Below, piece by piece: positions 22,265-28,146 of a stretch of DNA of 49,110 nucleotides; the first letter of the stretch is position 1, and every line of letters begins with the position of its first letter. Source of the stretch: a virus; the IMG/VR virus record IMGVR_UViG_3300025941_000005, positions 1 to 49,110 of that record; one strand, written 5' to 3'. The notes beneath the pieces were generated by a model. That model was not told where the DNA came from, searched no databases, and saw only the letters and a program-made list of their open reading frames with translations. The translations under genes were made by a program, and so were the position numbers.

Positions 22265-22344
22265 TTACTTTTCCTCCTGGTACAAATCCAAAGTCCGATT
22301 CCGTATGCGAGCAGTTGAAAAACACCCCAAGCGAGGAGCTTCAT
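22261..22344 (-). CDS. 27-residue membrane microprotein
   Basis: 'MKLLAWGVFQLLAYGIGLWI' then CTRRKSK: one span with a basic end. ATGA overlaps at both 22341-22344 and 22261-22264 fix its frame and suggest real translation. Function unknown. Confidence 0.6.
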   Translation of the reverse strand: MKLLAWGVFQLLAYGIGLWICTRRKSK

Positions 22345-22481
22345 TTCGCCCTCATGTAATGCAGCACCAGAAATTCAGGCACCGCGTAGTCGTTGCCGAC
22401 GTGCTTGCGTCTCGCGAAGTAATAAGCGAGCGGCGCGGCATTGCGCTCCAGGTAAAAGTGAAACCGTTGAAGTAACGTCAT
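22341..22481 (-). CDS. 46-residue protein, unknown function
   Basis: Starts 'MTLLQRFHFYLERNAAPLAY' with AAGGAAGG about 6 nt upstream, which decides ATG 22481 over a longer reading. Helical, with aromatic and basic residues ('FARRKHVGNDYAVPEF'). ATG overlaps the stop of the zinc-cluster gene. Confidence 0.6.
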   Translation of the reverse strand: MTLLQRFHFYLERNAAPLAYYFARRKHVGNDYAVPEFLVLHYMRAK

Positions 22482-22876
22482 TACGCGACCTTCCTTTGAG
22501 CTAAGAGCACCGACAGACGCGCCTGAATCCGGACAATTTCCTCTTCCCGCTTCGCATCGGCCTTGACCGCTTCGCCCATGCACTCATCGCAGACGAGGAA
22601 GGCCGCATCTGAAGGTGTGGGGTACAGGTGGTCTGTGGTCGATTCGCAGTTCATGCACTGGGGACCGGCTGCGTTGTACTCCGCATCCTCGATCACTTGC
22701 AACCTCCGCAATTCGACGCATGCCCCGCAGAGCAGGTCGTTACCCGTGCCGATGTTTTCGGCTCCTGGGCACATATCGCACGTGGCATTGCCGCAGTCAT
22801 CGCAGTCGGCAAGGGTTGACCATTCGCGCGAGTCGCAGGTGTCGCAGCAGGTTGTTGTGTGGGGTGAGGTGGGCAT
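22481..22876 (-). CDS. Cysteine-rich zinc-cluster protein, first gene of early operon
   Basis: 131 residues from ATG 22876. Seven or more CxxC-type pairs: 'TTCCDTCDSREWS', 'DCDDCGNATCDMC', 'LLCGACVELRR', 'PQCMNCES', 'VCDECMG', followed by a charged helix. Several zinc sites are likely, typical of RNA-polymerase- or translation-modifying phage proteins; that is inference. No ribosome site is present, and the -10 hexamer lies only 6 nt upstream, so translation is probably leaderless. Confidence 0.75.
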   Translation of the reverse strand: MPTSPHTTTCCDTCDSREWSTLADCDDCGNATCDMCPGAENIGTGNDLLCGACVELRRLQVIEDAEYNAAGPQCMNCESTTDHLYPTPSDAAFLVCDECMGEAVKADAKREEEIVRIQARLSVLLAQRKVA

Positions 22877-22940
22877 GTAATTAGTATATGATGCCCGACT
22901 ATTAAAATACAAGAGAAAAATGGTATATTATGGTTGACCA
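22877..22940. promoter_or_regulatory. Divergent promoters between early operon and rightward genes
   Basis: On the minus strand TATACT (22883-22888) with TTGTAT (22907-22912) 18 nt upstream fits a sigma-70 promoter, with the start codon at the expected +1. On the plus strand TATATT at 22924-22929 with attaaa at 22901-22906 (17-nt spacer) is a weaker candidate for the gene at 22941. Confidence 0.6.
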
Positions 22941-23120
22941 ATGACGATACCGGCAAGTATGGTGTGCAAGTGTCTCCGGTGCGGCCACGAATGGGTGAAG
23001 CGGATAAGCGGTCGCCCGAAGTATTGCTCTGGCTGTAAGGAGTCGAACTGGGATGTACCGGCGGGCAAGCTGCCGCGTGGACGTCCCGTGACAAAGAAGG
23101 CATCAAAGAAGGGAAAGTAA
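22941..23120 (+). CDS. Zinc-ribbon protein
   Basis: 59 residues: 'MVCKCLRCGHEWVKRISGRP' then 'KYCSGCKESNWD' and a basic tail with 'RPVTKKASKKGK'. The CxxC ... CxxC arrangement with a W after it matches small bacterial and phage zinc-ribbon regulators. Opposite strand from the early operon with a shared promoter region, suggesting a control role (inference). Confidence 0.65.
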   Translation: MTIPASMVCKCLRCGHEWVKRISGRPKYCSGCKESNWDVPAGKLPRGRPVTKKASKKGK

Positions 23121-23164
23121 CCGATAAGCCTAATTAGATGCAGGTGAAAAAAGAGGACCAACCC

Positions 23165-23500
23165 ATGCCAGACGCTTTGCTCGACGTTTTCACTCACGAC
23201 CCGGTGGAGGAAAAAATGGAAGCCTACATTCGATCGGAGGAGTTGGCGGCAATAGCGAGATATCGAGACATGCCCCGCGTGGCTTCACCTGAACAAAAGG
23301 TTCGCACCCTGGTCTGGCAAGATTGGGCAGCAATCGCTTTATGGCTGGTCCTGTCAATGGTGTTTGCGCCTTCCTTGATCGCTACCGCCGGGTGGGAATC
23401 GCTCGCGGCAAGGATTATCAGCGGCAGCATAGCGGCACTGGTGTTACCGAGTGGAGTTGTCCCGTTCCTTTACTTGATGGCGAGGGCGAAGGCGAATTGA
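23165..23500 (+). CDS. Membrane protein carrying a motif shared with the giant protein
   Basis: 111 residues from ATG 23165, chosen because AGAGGA lies 7 nt upstream. Residues 7-33 ('DVFTHDPVEEKMEAYIRSE', ending LAAIARY) match the giant protein at 306-332 in 18 of 27 positions. Residues 50-105 hold two hydrophobic spans ('AAIALWLVLSMVFAPSLIA', 'ISGSIAALVLPSGVVPFLYL'). The shared module may bind the same partner. Function otherwise unknown; a membrane-anchored immunity or assembly factor is conceivable. Confidence 0.65.
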   Translation: MPDALLDVFTHDPVEEKMEAYIRSEELAAIARYRDMPRVASPEQKVRTLVWQDWAAIALWLVLSMVFAPSLIATAGWESLAARIISGSIAALVLPSGVVPFLYLMARAKAN

Positions 23501-23558
23501 TTCCTGCCTTAATTGAGTACATTTCACTCTGATATTGCCGCAACATCGAAGTAACGTT

Positions 23559-24188
23559 ATGAAATGTGCGATCTATGCTCGCGTCTCGAAGAAGGAAGGC
23601 CAGGATACCGAGAACCAGCTCCTCGACCTCCGCCGGTATGCGAAGGCGCAGGCCTGGGAGGTCGTTGAATACATCGACCACGACACCGGCAAGCACGCGA
23701 ACCGGGACGCCTTCAAAGAGCTGGTAGCGGATGCCAGCCGGCGGAAGTTCGGGGTAGTCCTCGTGTGGGCACTCGATCGCTTCACCCGTGAGGGAGTGCT
23801 CGAGACGTTCGGCCACGTCCGGAAGCTATCCGACTACGGCGTACAGTTCGAGAGCTACACCGAGCCATTCTTCCGCACCACGGGGCCCGCTGGCGAGCTG
23901 CTGATGGCCGTCCTTGCCTGGGTGGCGAAGCAGGAACGCCAACGCATCAGCGATCGCACCAAGGCCGGGTTGGCCATTGCCCGCTCCAAGGGGAGAGTCG
24001 GCGGCCGGCCGGCCAAAGTCTTCGACCGTGACCGAGCGCGCGCGATGCGCAACCAGATTCCGCCGATGAGCTGGCGGGCGATCGGCCTCGAGTTGGGGGT
24101 GGCACATTCCTCGATTCGGGACGCTCTAAAGCCTGTACGAGAAACGTCTCGCCCAAAACGCAAAAAGCGCGTTGCAGACAAGTCCTGA
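23559..24188 (+). CDS. Serine recombinase (resolvase/invertase family)
   Basis: 209 residues. Catalytic Ser10 in 'YARVSKKEG', Arg8, and the second active-site helix 'WALDRFTREG' (D73, R74, R77) are intact; dimer helix about residues 95-125; C-terminal HTH 'MSWRAIGLELGVAHSSIRDA'. Small resolvase/invertase type, unlike large phage integrases. It would invert or resolve a DNA segment between short sites, or resolve multimers. The frame opens earlier, but ATG 23559 fits the family start. A second recombinase beside the tyrosine integrase is notable. Confidence 0.9.
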   Translation: MKCAIYARVSKKEGQDTENQLLDLRRYAKAQAWEVVEYIDHDTGKHANRDAFKELVADASRRKFGVVLVWALDRFTREGVLETFGHVRKLSDYGVQFESYTEPFFRTTGPAGELLMAVLAWVAKQERQRISDRTKAGLAIARSKGRVGGRPAKVFDRDRARAMRNQIPPMSWRAIGLELGVAHSSIRDALKPVRETSRPKRKKRVADKS

Positions 24189-24427
24189 CGTTTTGGTCCT
24201 GAAGTGTACGGGAGCGATCGTTTATGCACAGCCTGCAACCCCTATCTTTGCTGTGCTTTGCGCGCTAACTGCTCACCCAGCCCATGCGATTCTGGCAGCA
24301 TCATCCCCTCGAAAACGCGCCCCCATTGACGAAATTGGACAACCAAACCGACCCCCCGCAGCCTCATTTGAAACGACCGTTTCACTACGGTATGAGGGGA
24401 TGCTACCCTCTCCAAGAGGAGTAAAAC
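24189..24427. promoter_or_regulatory. Intergenic region with palindrome over a promoter-like motif
   Basis: 239 bp after the recombinase. gaaacg / cgtttc (24370-24375 and 24378-24383) is a dyad with a 2-nt spacer and lies between TTTGAA and TATGAG, 18 nt apart, which could be a repressed promoter for the 24428 gene. AAGAGGAG sits before that gene's ATG. Nothing else recognised. Confidence 0.4.
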
Positions 24428-24631
24428 ATGCCCAAAGGTGTACCAGCCACAGGAGTTAAGCAGTCGGCCGCGTTGAACAAGCCTTTCGCGAAACCCGCGG
24501 CGAACGCAAAATCCGTTTTGATCGATGTCGAACCGAACACCGGCGCCGTAACGATCAACGCGCCCAGCATCGACATGATCGCCCCTGCGCTCGAGAAGCT
24601 CAAAGTCCGGACGGCCGGCGCCGGCGCGTAA
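24428..24631 (+). CDS. Small Ala/Lys-rich protein, unknown function
   Basis: 67 residues: basic Ala/Lys-rich N-terminus ('KPFAKPAANAKS') then 'VLIDVEPNTGAVTINAPSID' and a helix, ending 'RTAGAGA'. AAGAGGAG gives a strong start. Bounded downstream by a stem-loop (24686-24725). No family recognised. Confidence 0.6.
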   Translation: MPKGVPATGVKQSAALNKPFAKPAANAKSVLIDVEPNTGAVTINAPSIDMIAPALEKLKVRTAGAGA

Positions 24632-24685
24632 TTCTGCCGCAAGCATGGTAAAGACCTCGGGGGAGGTTGGCCACACCGGCAGACC

Positions 24686-24725
24686 AACGGAGCGGGCCCG
24701 CGTCCGCGAATTCGTCCGCTCCGTT
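24686..24725. terminator. Stem-loop between convergent genes, likely terminator
   Basis: aacggagcgg (24686-24695) pairs with ccgctccgtt (24716-24725), loop 20 nt, followed on the plus strand by a T-rich stretch ending agttttct. It sits between the rightward gene ending at 24631 and the leftward one ending at 24742, so it can serve both. Confidence 0.6.
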
Positions 24726-24741
24726 TGAACCCTTGAGTTTT

Positions 24742-25056
24742 CTAAAGTGCGACTTTCGATTGCTCACCGGCCAGCCCCAGGGCGATCATGCCCAGGCACC
24801 CCGGCGAGCCACACTCACAAGGCGGCACGTGCAAACCCTCGAGCGATTCGGTATCCCGTGTCAGGCAGGCAGGATGCTCGAGCACCCACAGGACGAGCTG
24901 CAGCCTGTTCACGCGCGCGCGATCGCACATTGAAGTCAGGCGCGAATTCACCGTTGAAACTGCGATCTCCATCGCGCCGGCGATGGCCTTCACATCGAGC
25001 CCACCGAAAACCTTCTTCACGATTTCACGGTCCTGACGGTCAAAAGTGACGGACAT
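24742..25056 (-). CDS. LuxR-type HTH regulator
   Basis: 104 residues. Residues 5-60 form a GerE/LuxR-type HTH ('FDRQDREIVKKVFGGLDVKA', 'IAGAMEIAVSTVNSRLTSM'), then a Cys-rich end 'HVPPCECGSPGCLGMIA' that may bind zinc. No receiver or ligand domain. Divergent from the 25168 gene with a palindrome between them, so it may control that promoter. Confidence 0.75.
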   Translation of the reverse strand: MSVTFDRQDREIVKKVFGGLDVKAIAGAMEIAVSTVNSRLTSMCDRARVNRLQLVLWVLEHPACLTRDTESLEGLHVPPCECGSPGCLGMIALGLAGEQSKVAL

Positions 25057-25167
25057 TGGCCCAAGCCCCTATTTATTCAGACAGTCTCGCCCGATTACTG
25101 GCAAATTGCCAGATTTCAGCAATTGAATTGAACGGAAGCCACGCCACCAGGCCCAGACTATAGGTAT
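25057..25167. promoter_or_regulatory. Divergent promoter region with a 15-bp operator-like palindrome
   Basis: ctggcaa-a-ttgccag (25098-25112) is a perfect odd palindrome between the LuxR-type gene and the rightward 25168 gene. TATAGG (25157-25162) lies just before ATG 25168, suggesting another leaderless start. The palindrome is the natural candidate site for a nearby regulator. Confidence 0.5.
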
Positions 25168-25608
25168 ATGCGCCCCGATCCTCAATCCGCGGCACGTCAG
25201 GCGATTGTGGATGAGTACGGCGAAGTGGACCGAAAAGTAAAACTGTGGACACCCACGGTTAACCCTCACCTCCAGCGGCGCGCCGAATTACAGGCCGTCA
25301 TCGAAAGCTGGTACGAAGACTACGCCCCAGGCCTCGGCGGCATCCAGCAGGGCAAGCAGTATCAGGTAGAGGTGAGCCCCCAACAGTGGCAGCAGAGCCT
25401 GACAGCGGAAACCCAGGCCAAAGCCTTCGCCCTCATTAAACGCGCCAAACTCATCGACCCCTTTACGATCTTCACCACCACTTTGGCGGCCTTAAAGTCG
25501 CACCTCGGCCAAGCCTTCCTCGACTCTCACGTACCCCGAAATCGCACCGGCCGGCGAACCATTACCGTGGTAGCCAAAGCTGAGCCCGTGCTTGCGAAGG
25601 TTGCCTAA
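25168..25608 (+). CDS. Protein of unknown function
   Basis: 146 residues, soluble. Helical start ('QSAARQAIVDEYGEVDRKVK'), central 'AVIESWYEDYAPGLGGI' and beta strand 'KQYQVEVSPQQWQQSLT', then helix 'QAKAFALIKRAKLIDPFTI'. Ends at the next gene's ATG (TAATG). No family recognised; small late genes of this shape are often virion accessories. Confidence 0.6.
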   Translation: MRPDPQSAARQAIVDEYGEVDRKVKLWTPTVNPHLQRRAELQAVIESWYEDYAPGLGGIQQGKQYQVEVSPQQWQQSLTAETQAKAFALIKRAKLIDPFTIFTTTLAALKSHLGQAFLDSHVPRNRTGRRTITVVAKAEPVLAKVA

Positions 25609-25820
25609 TGGAAATGAAACCGGTTGACAGCTCAAATGTGCACTCAGTTGGCTACGATCCGGAATCCCAGACGATGCGGGTAGCCTTCCACAACGGCGCC
25701 ACGCACGACTACAGCGAAGTACCACCCGAAACGCACGCGGCCCTTATGGCCTCCGACTCAGTAGGCGCCCACCTGCACAAGCACGTGAAGAGCGCGCATT
25801 CGTCCGTCCGCATTAAGTAG
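25608..25820 (+). CDS. KTSC-domain protein
   Basis: 70 residues: 'SSNVHSVGYDPESQTMRVAF', 'GATHDYSEVPPETHAALMAS' and 'SVGAHLHKHVKSA' follow the KTSC pattern (S-S at start, G-Y-D, V-x-F, VP, S-x-G). KTSC domains are small beta proteins of unclear function, often fused to or near nucleases, and frequent in phages (recalled). Overlaps the previous stop by one base. Confidence 0.8.
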   Translation: MEMKPVDSSNVHSVGYDPESQTMRVAFHNGATHDYSEVPPETHAALMASDSVGAHLHKHVKSAHSSVRIK

Positions 25821-25870
25821 TTTCCCATCGCTCCAATCTGGGGTGAACCCACCGAGGCACATCGACAGCT

Positions 25871-26161
25871 ATGTCACACAGCAAGTGCGGCACGTTGGTA
25901 TGGAGTTCCGCCGGCGAGGCCTGGACATCAAAGCGCGGCGCCCGGCGTCTCATCGACCGGCAATTAGCGGAACGGCAGCCAGACGGCACCCTTCGGATGT
26001 ACGAATCCGACTACCGTTTCCGTTCAGAGCCTCAATGCACAAGCGGCCCCGATTTGCAGTCTATGTTACGCCCGTTTCCCATCGACAAGCACCTCCAGGA
26101 TGACCGGGCAGTGCTGAAATACTGGCCCGATCAGACGAGTTCCGGAAGCAAGGCCGCGTGA
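25871..26161 (+). CDS. Small basic protein, unknown function
   Basis: 96 residues: 'TLVWSSAGEAWTSKRGARRL', 'IDRQLAERQPDGTLRMYESD', ending 'VLKYWPDQTSSGSKAA'. A second frame from 25843 overlaps most of it but has shadow-like composition. Its stop overlaps the next start in a GTGA. No family recognised. Confidence 0.55.
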   Translation: MSHSKCGTLVWSSAGEAWTSKRGARRLIDRQLAERQPDGTLRMYESDYRFRSEPQCTSGPDLQSMLRPFPIDKHLQDDRAVLKYWPDQTSSGSKAA

Positions 26162-26895
26162 GCATGCCTGATAGCCCCAGACGCAAAAGAGATGGTACGG
26201 GTTTAGGCGTTGACATGCACGGCGGGCCGGTTATCGACCCGACACAAAATGTCCTCGACCTGGTGCATGCGGCGATCAATCGCCAGGACGATCTTCGTCA
26301 AGCGCATGACGAACTCAATGCGAGCGGGGTAGCTCACCACAAGGAGATGGCGGAACTACGGGCGTCTCACTCGCGGGAACTTGCATCCAAGGAGTCCTCC
26401 CGCCTCGACGCAATCCGGCAAGTCGATCAGTTGGCCGTCACCCGCGCAGCGGAACAGACATTGACGGCTGTCAATGCACTGGCATCGAGCCAAGCGCGAG
26501 AGGCTGAAACATTGCGCAACTCGTTGACCTCTACCGCCGCTGCATTGGCAACACAGAACGCCGATACCGTCAAACAGATCAGCGATCGCATTTCTTCACT
26601 GGAGCGATCGAGCTACGAAGGCAAGGGCAAGCAGGCGGTATCCGATCCCATGTTGTCCGAGCTGGTGGTGGAAATGAAGAGCCTGCGGGAATCACGCGCC
26701 ACCGGCACCGGCAAAACGCAAGGCATCAGTGCGGCATGGGCCGTGCTCCTGGGCGTGGTGACGTTGATAGTTGGCCTGATCACCGTAGGGGCATTCGTGT
26801 TCACCCGGCCATCAAGTAGCGCAGCGCAACCGCCCGTGTATGTGGTGGCGCCGAATGGCACGATGTTGCCGTCGCCGCCACCTGTCAGCAAGTAA
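26158..26895 (+). CDS. Coiled-coil single-pass membrane protein
   Basis: 245 residues, GTG start overlapping the previous stop (ATG at 26164 possible). Residues 40-185 are a long coiled coil ('HDELNASGVAHHKEMAELRA', 'QADTVKQ'-like heptads), then a transmembrane span ('AAWAVLLGVVTLIVGLITVG', 198-221) and a Pro-rich tail with 'AQPPVYVVAPNG'. Could be a spanin-like or membrane-anchored late protein; the order before two small hydrophobic genes suits a lysis cassette, but no proof. Confidence 0.65.
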   Translation: MSMPDSPRRKRDGTGLGVDMHGGPVIDPTQNVLDLVHAAINRQDDLRQAHDELNASGVAHHKEMAELRASHSRELASKESSRLDAIRQVDQLAVTRAAEQTLTAVNALASSQAREAETLRNSLTSTAAALATQNADTVKQISDRISSLERSSYEGKGKQAVSDPMLSELVVEMKSLRESRATGTGKTQGISAAWAVLLGVVTLIVGLITVGAFVFTRPSSSAAQPPVYVVAPNGTMLPSPPPVSK

Positions 26896-26914
26896 GAACA
26901 AGAGGTAAATAAAC

Positions 26915-27106
26915 GTGGGACTGATTCAAATCGTTGTCGTTCTAATCGTCGTGGGCGTGTTGCTCTGGCTTGTGCAGACGTACATTCCAATGGCGGCGCC
27001 AATCAAAACCATCATCACGATTGTGGTGATCCTGTTCGTCTGCATTTGGCTGCTGAGTGCTTTCGGCCTGCTATCCGGCGGCCCGTACCTCGGGAGTAGG
27101 CCATGA
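26915..27106 (+). CDS. Two-span small membrane protein, Thivi_2564-like (holin candidate)
   Basis: 63 residues, GTG start with GAGGT 8 nt upstream. Two hydrophobic helices ('IQIVVVLIVVGVLLWLVQTY' and 'IKTIITIVVILFVCIWLLS') joined by 'IPMAAP'. This is the layout of Thivi_2564-family membrane proteins (recalled). A two-span protein of this size just before the terminase genes could be a class II holin, but it has no charged tail typical of holins, so the call is tentative. Confidence 0.7.
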   Translation: MGLIQIVVVLIVVGVLLWLVQTYIPMAAPIKTIITIVVILFVCIWLLSAFGLLSGGPYLGSRP

Positions 27107-27465
27107 ACTGGCTTAAATTGCTATTCCAATTTTTCCCGCTCGTCCTCCAGGGCGTTGTGGCCATCGAAGGCGCCGTCAAAGCACCCGGCGCGACGAAGAA
27201 ACAAATCCTGTTGAACGTCATCACGGCAGGCGCCGGCATCGCGCAGCAGATCCCCCAGGTGGACGTGCAAAAGGTCGGCACCGTCATTGATGCGGTAGTC
27301 GGCGCCCTCAACAAATCGGGCGTGTTCACGAAGGACACGCCGGCAACCGTCCCGGGCCCGGTAGTGATCACGGACAACACCATCAGCGGCGGCGGCACTG
27401 GCACTATTAACTTCCCCGGCACGGGCAGCAGCGCTGGCCCGGTCGTCATCAAACCGTCCGCGTAA
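27103..27465 (+). CDS. Hydrophobic protein, possible holin/membrane virion protein
   Basis: 120 residues. N-terminal hydrophobic helix 'NWLKLLFQFFPLVLQGVVAI', a further amphipathic helix 'KKQILLNVITAGAGIAQQI', then a Gly/Pro/Thr-rich tail. ATG overlaps the previous stop. Second membrane candidate in the supposed lysis cassette; function unproven. Confidence 0.6.
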   Translation: MNWLKLLFQFFPLVLQGVVAIEGAVKAPGATKKQILLNVITAGAGIAQQIPQVDVQKVGTVIDAVVGALNKSGVFTKDTPATVPGPVVITDNTISGGGTGTINFPGTGSSAGPVVIKPSA

Positions 27466-27476
27466 GTTGGTCCCCC

Positions 27477-27668
27477 TTGAGCCCCTGTGGAGTTCCTCTT
27501 CCCCAACCCGATGCAGCGTCACCACCGGATGAACCGGAAGTTCACCAATGGGGCAGCTACGACCCTACGCTGGCCGAAGAGATTGAAGGCTTCCTGGTGA
27601 CACTGCCCGGCTGGTTGATTGAACCCGCTGCAATGACGGAAATCCTCGCACTCCTGCATGCTGCTTGA
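27477..27668 (+). CDS. Small acidic protein, unknown function
   Basis: 63 residues, TTG start. Pro/Asp-rich N-terminus, then 'YDPTLAEEIEGFLVTLPGWL' and 'EPAAMTEILALLHAA'. Its 3' end overlaps the terminase small subunit gene by 11 bp. No family recognised; start uncertain because no strong ribosome site is visible. Confidence 0.55.
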   Translation: MSPCGVPLPQPDAASPPDEPEVHQWGSYDPTLAEEIEGFLVTLPGWLIEPAAMTEILALLHAA

Positions 27669-28146
27669 AGACGAAAACGAAGACGACGACGAACAACCGC
27701 TAGGCCCCGCGGATCCGAGCGTCTGGCCAGGCGTACTACCAAAACAGGCGGCCTTCCTGACCGCCTTGGTAATGTTCGCAGGCCACCGTACGAAGGCAGC
27801 CAGGGCGGCGAAGATCTCGCGAGCGCTCACGTATCACTGGCAGGATACCGACGCTACTTTCAAATTGTTGCTGGAACGCGCACAGCGGCAGGCCTTCGGC
27901 ACTCTCGAAGACGAGATGATCCGGCGCGCCCATGACGGCATCAGCCACGGCATTTATTACCAGGGTGAACGGGTCGCATTCGAGCGGGTTTATTCAGACG
28001 GAATCATGATGATGCTGGCCAGGGCAGGGGATCCGAAGTACCGCAGCTCGGAATTGCAGGTCAAGGGAACAGTGGATCTGAAATTTAAGGGCGAGCTCGC
28101 GGACCTCCTCGACGTGTACCGGCAACTGACGAAGACAGCAGAATGA
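27658..28146 (+). CDS. Terminase small subunit
   Basis: 162 residues. Acidic start, then an HTH 'KQAAFLTALVMFAGHRTKA' plus 'AARAAKISRALTYHWQD', then helical oligomerisation region ('FGTLEDEMIRRAHDGI') and a C-terminal helix. TerS recognises phage DNA and loads it onto the large subunit. Lies directly before TerL with ATGA overlap, the standard order. Confidence 0.8.
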   Translation: MLLEDENEDDDEQPLGPADPSVWPGVLPKQAAFLTALVMFAGHRTKAARAAKISRALTYHWQDTDATFKLLLERAQRQAFGTLEDEMIRRAHDGISHGIYYQGERVAFERVYSDGIMMMLARAGDPKYRSSELQVKGTVDLKFKGELADLLDVYRQLTKTAE

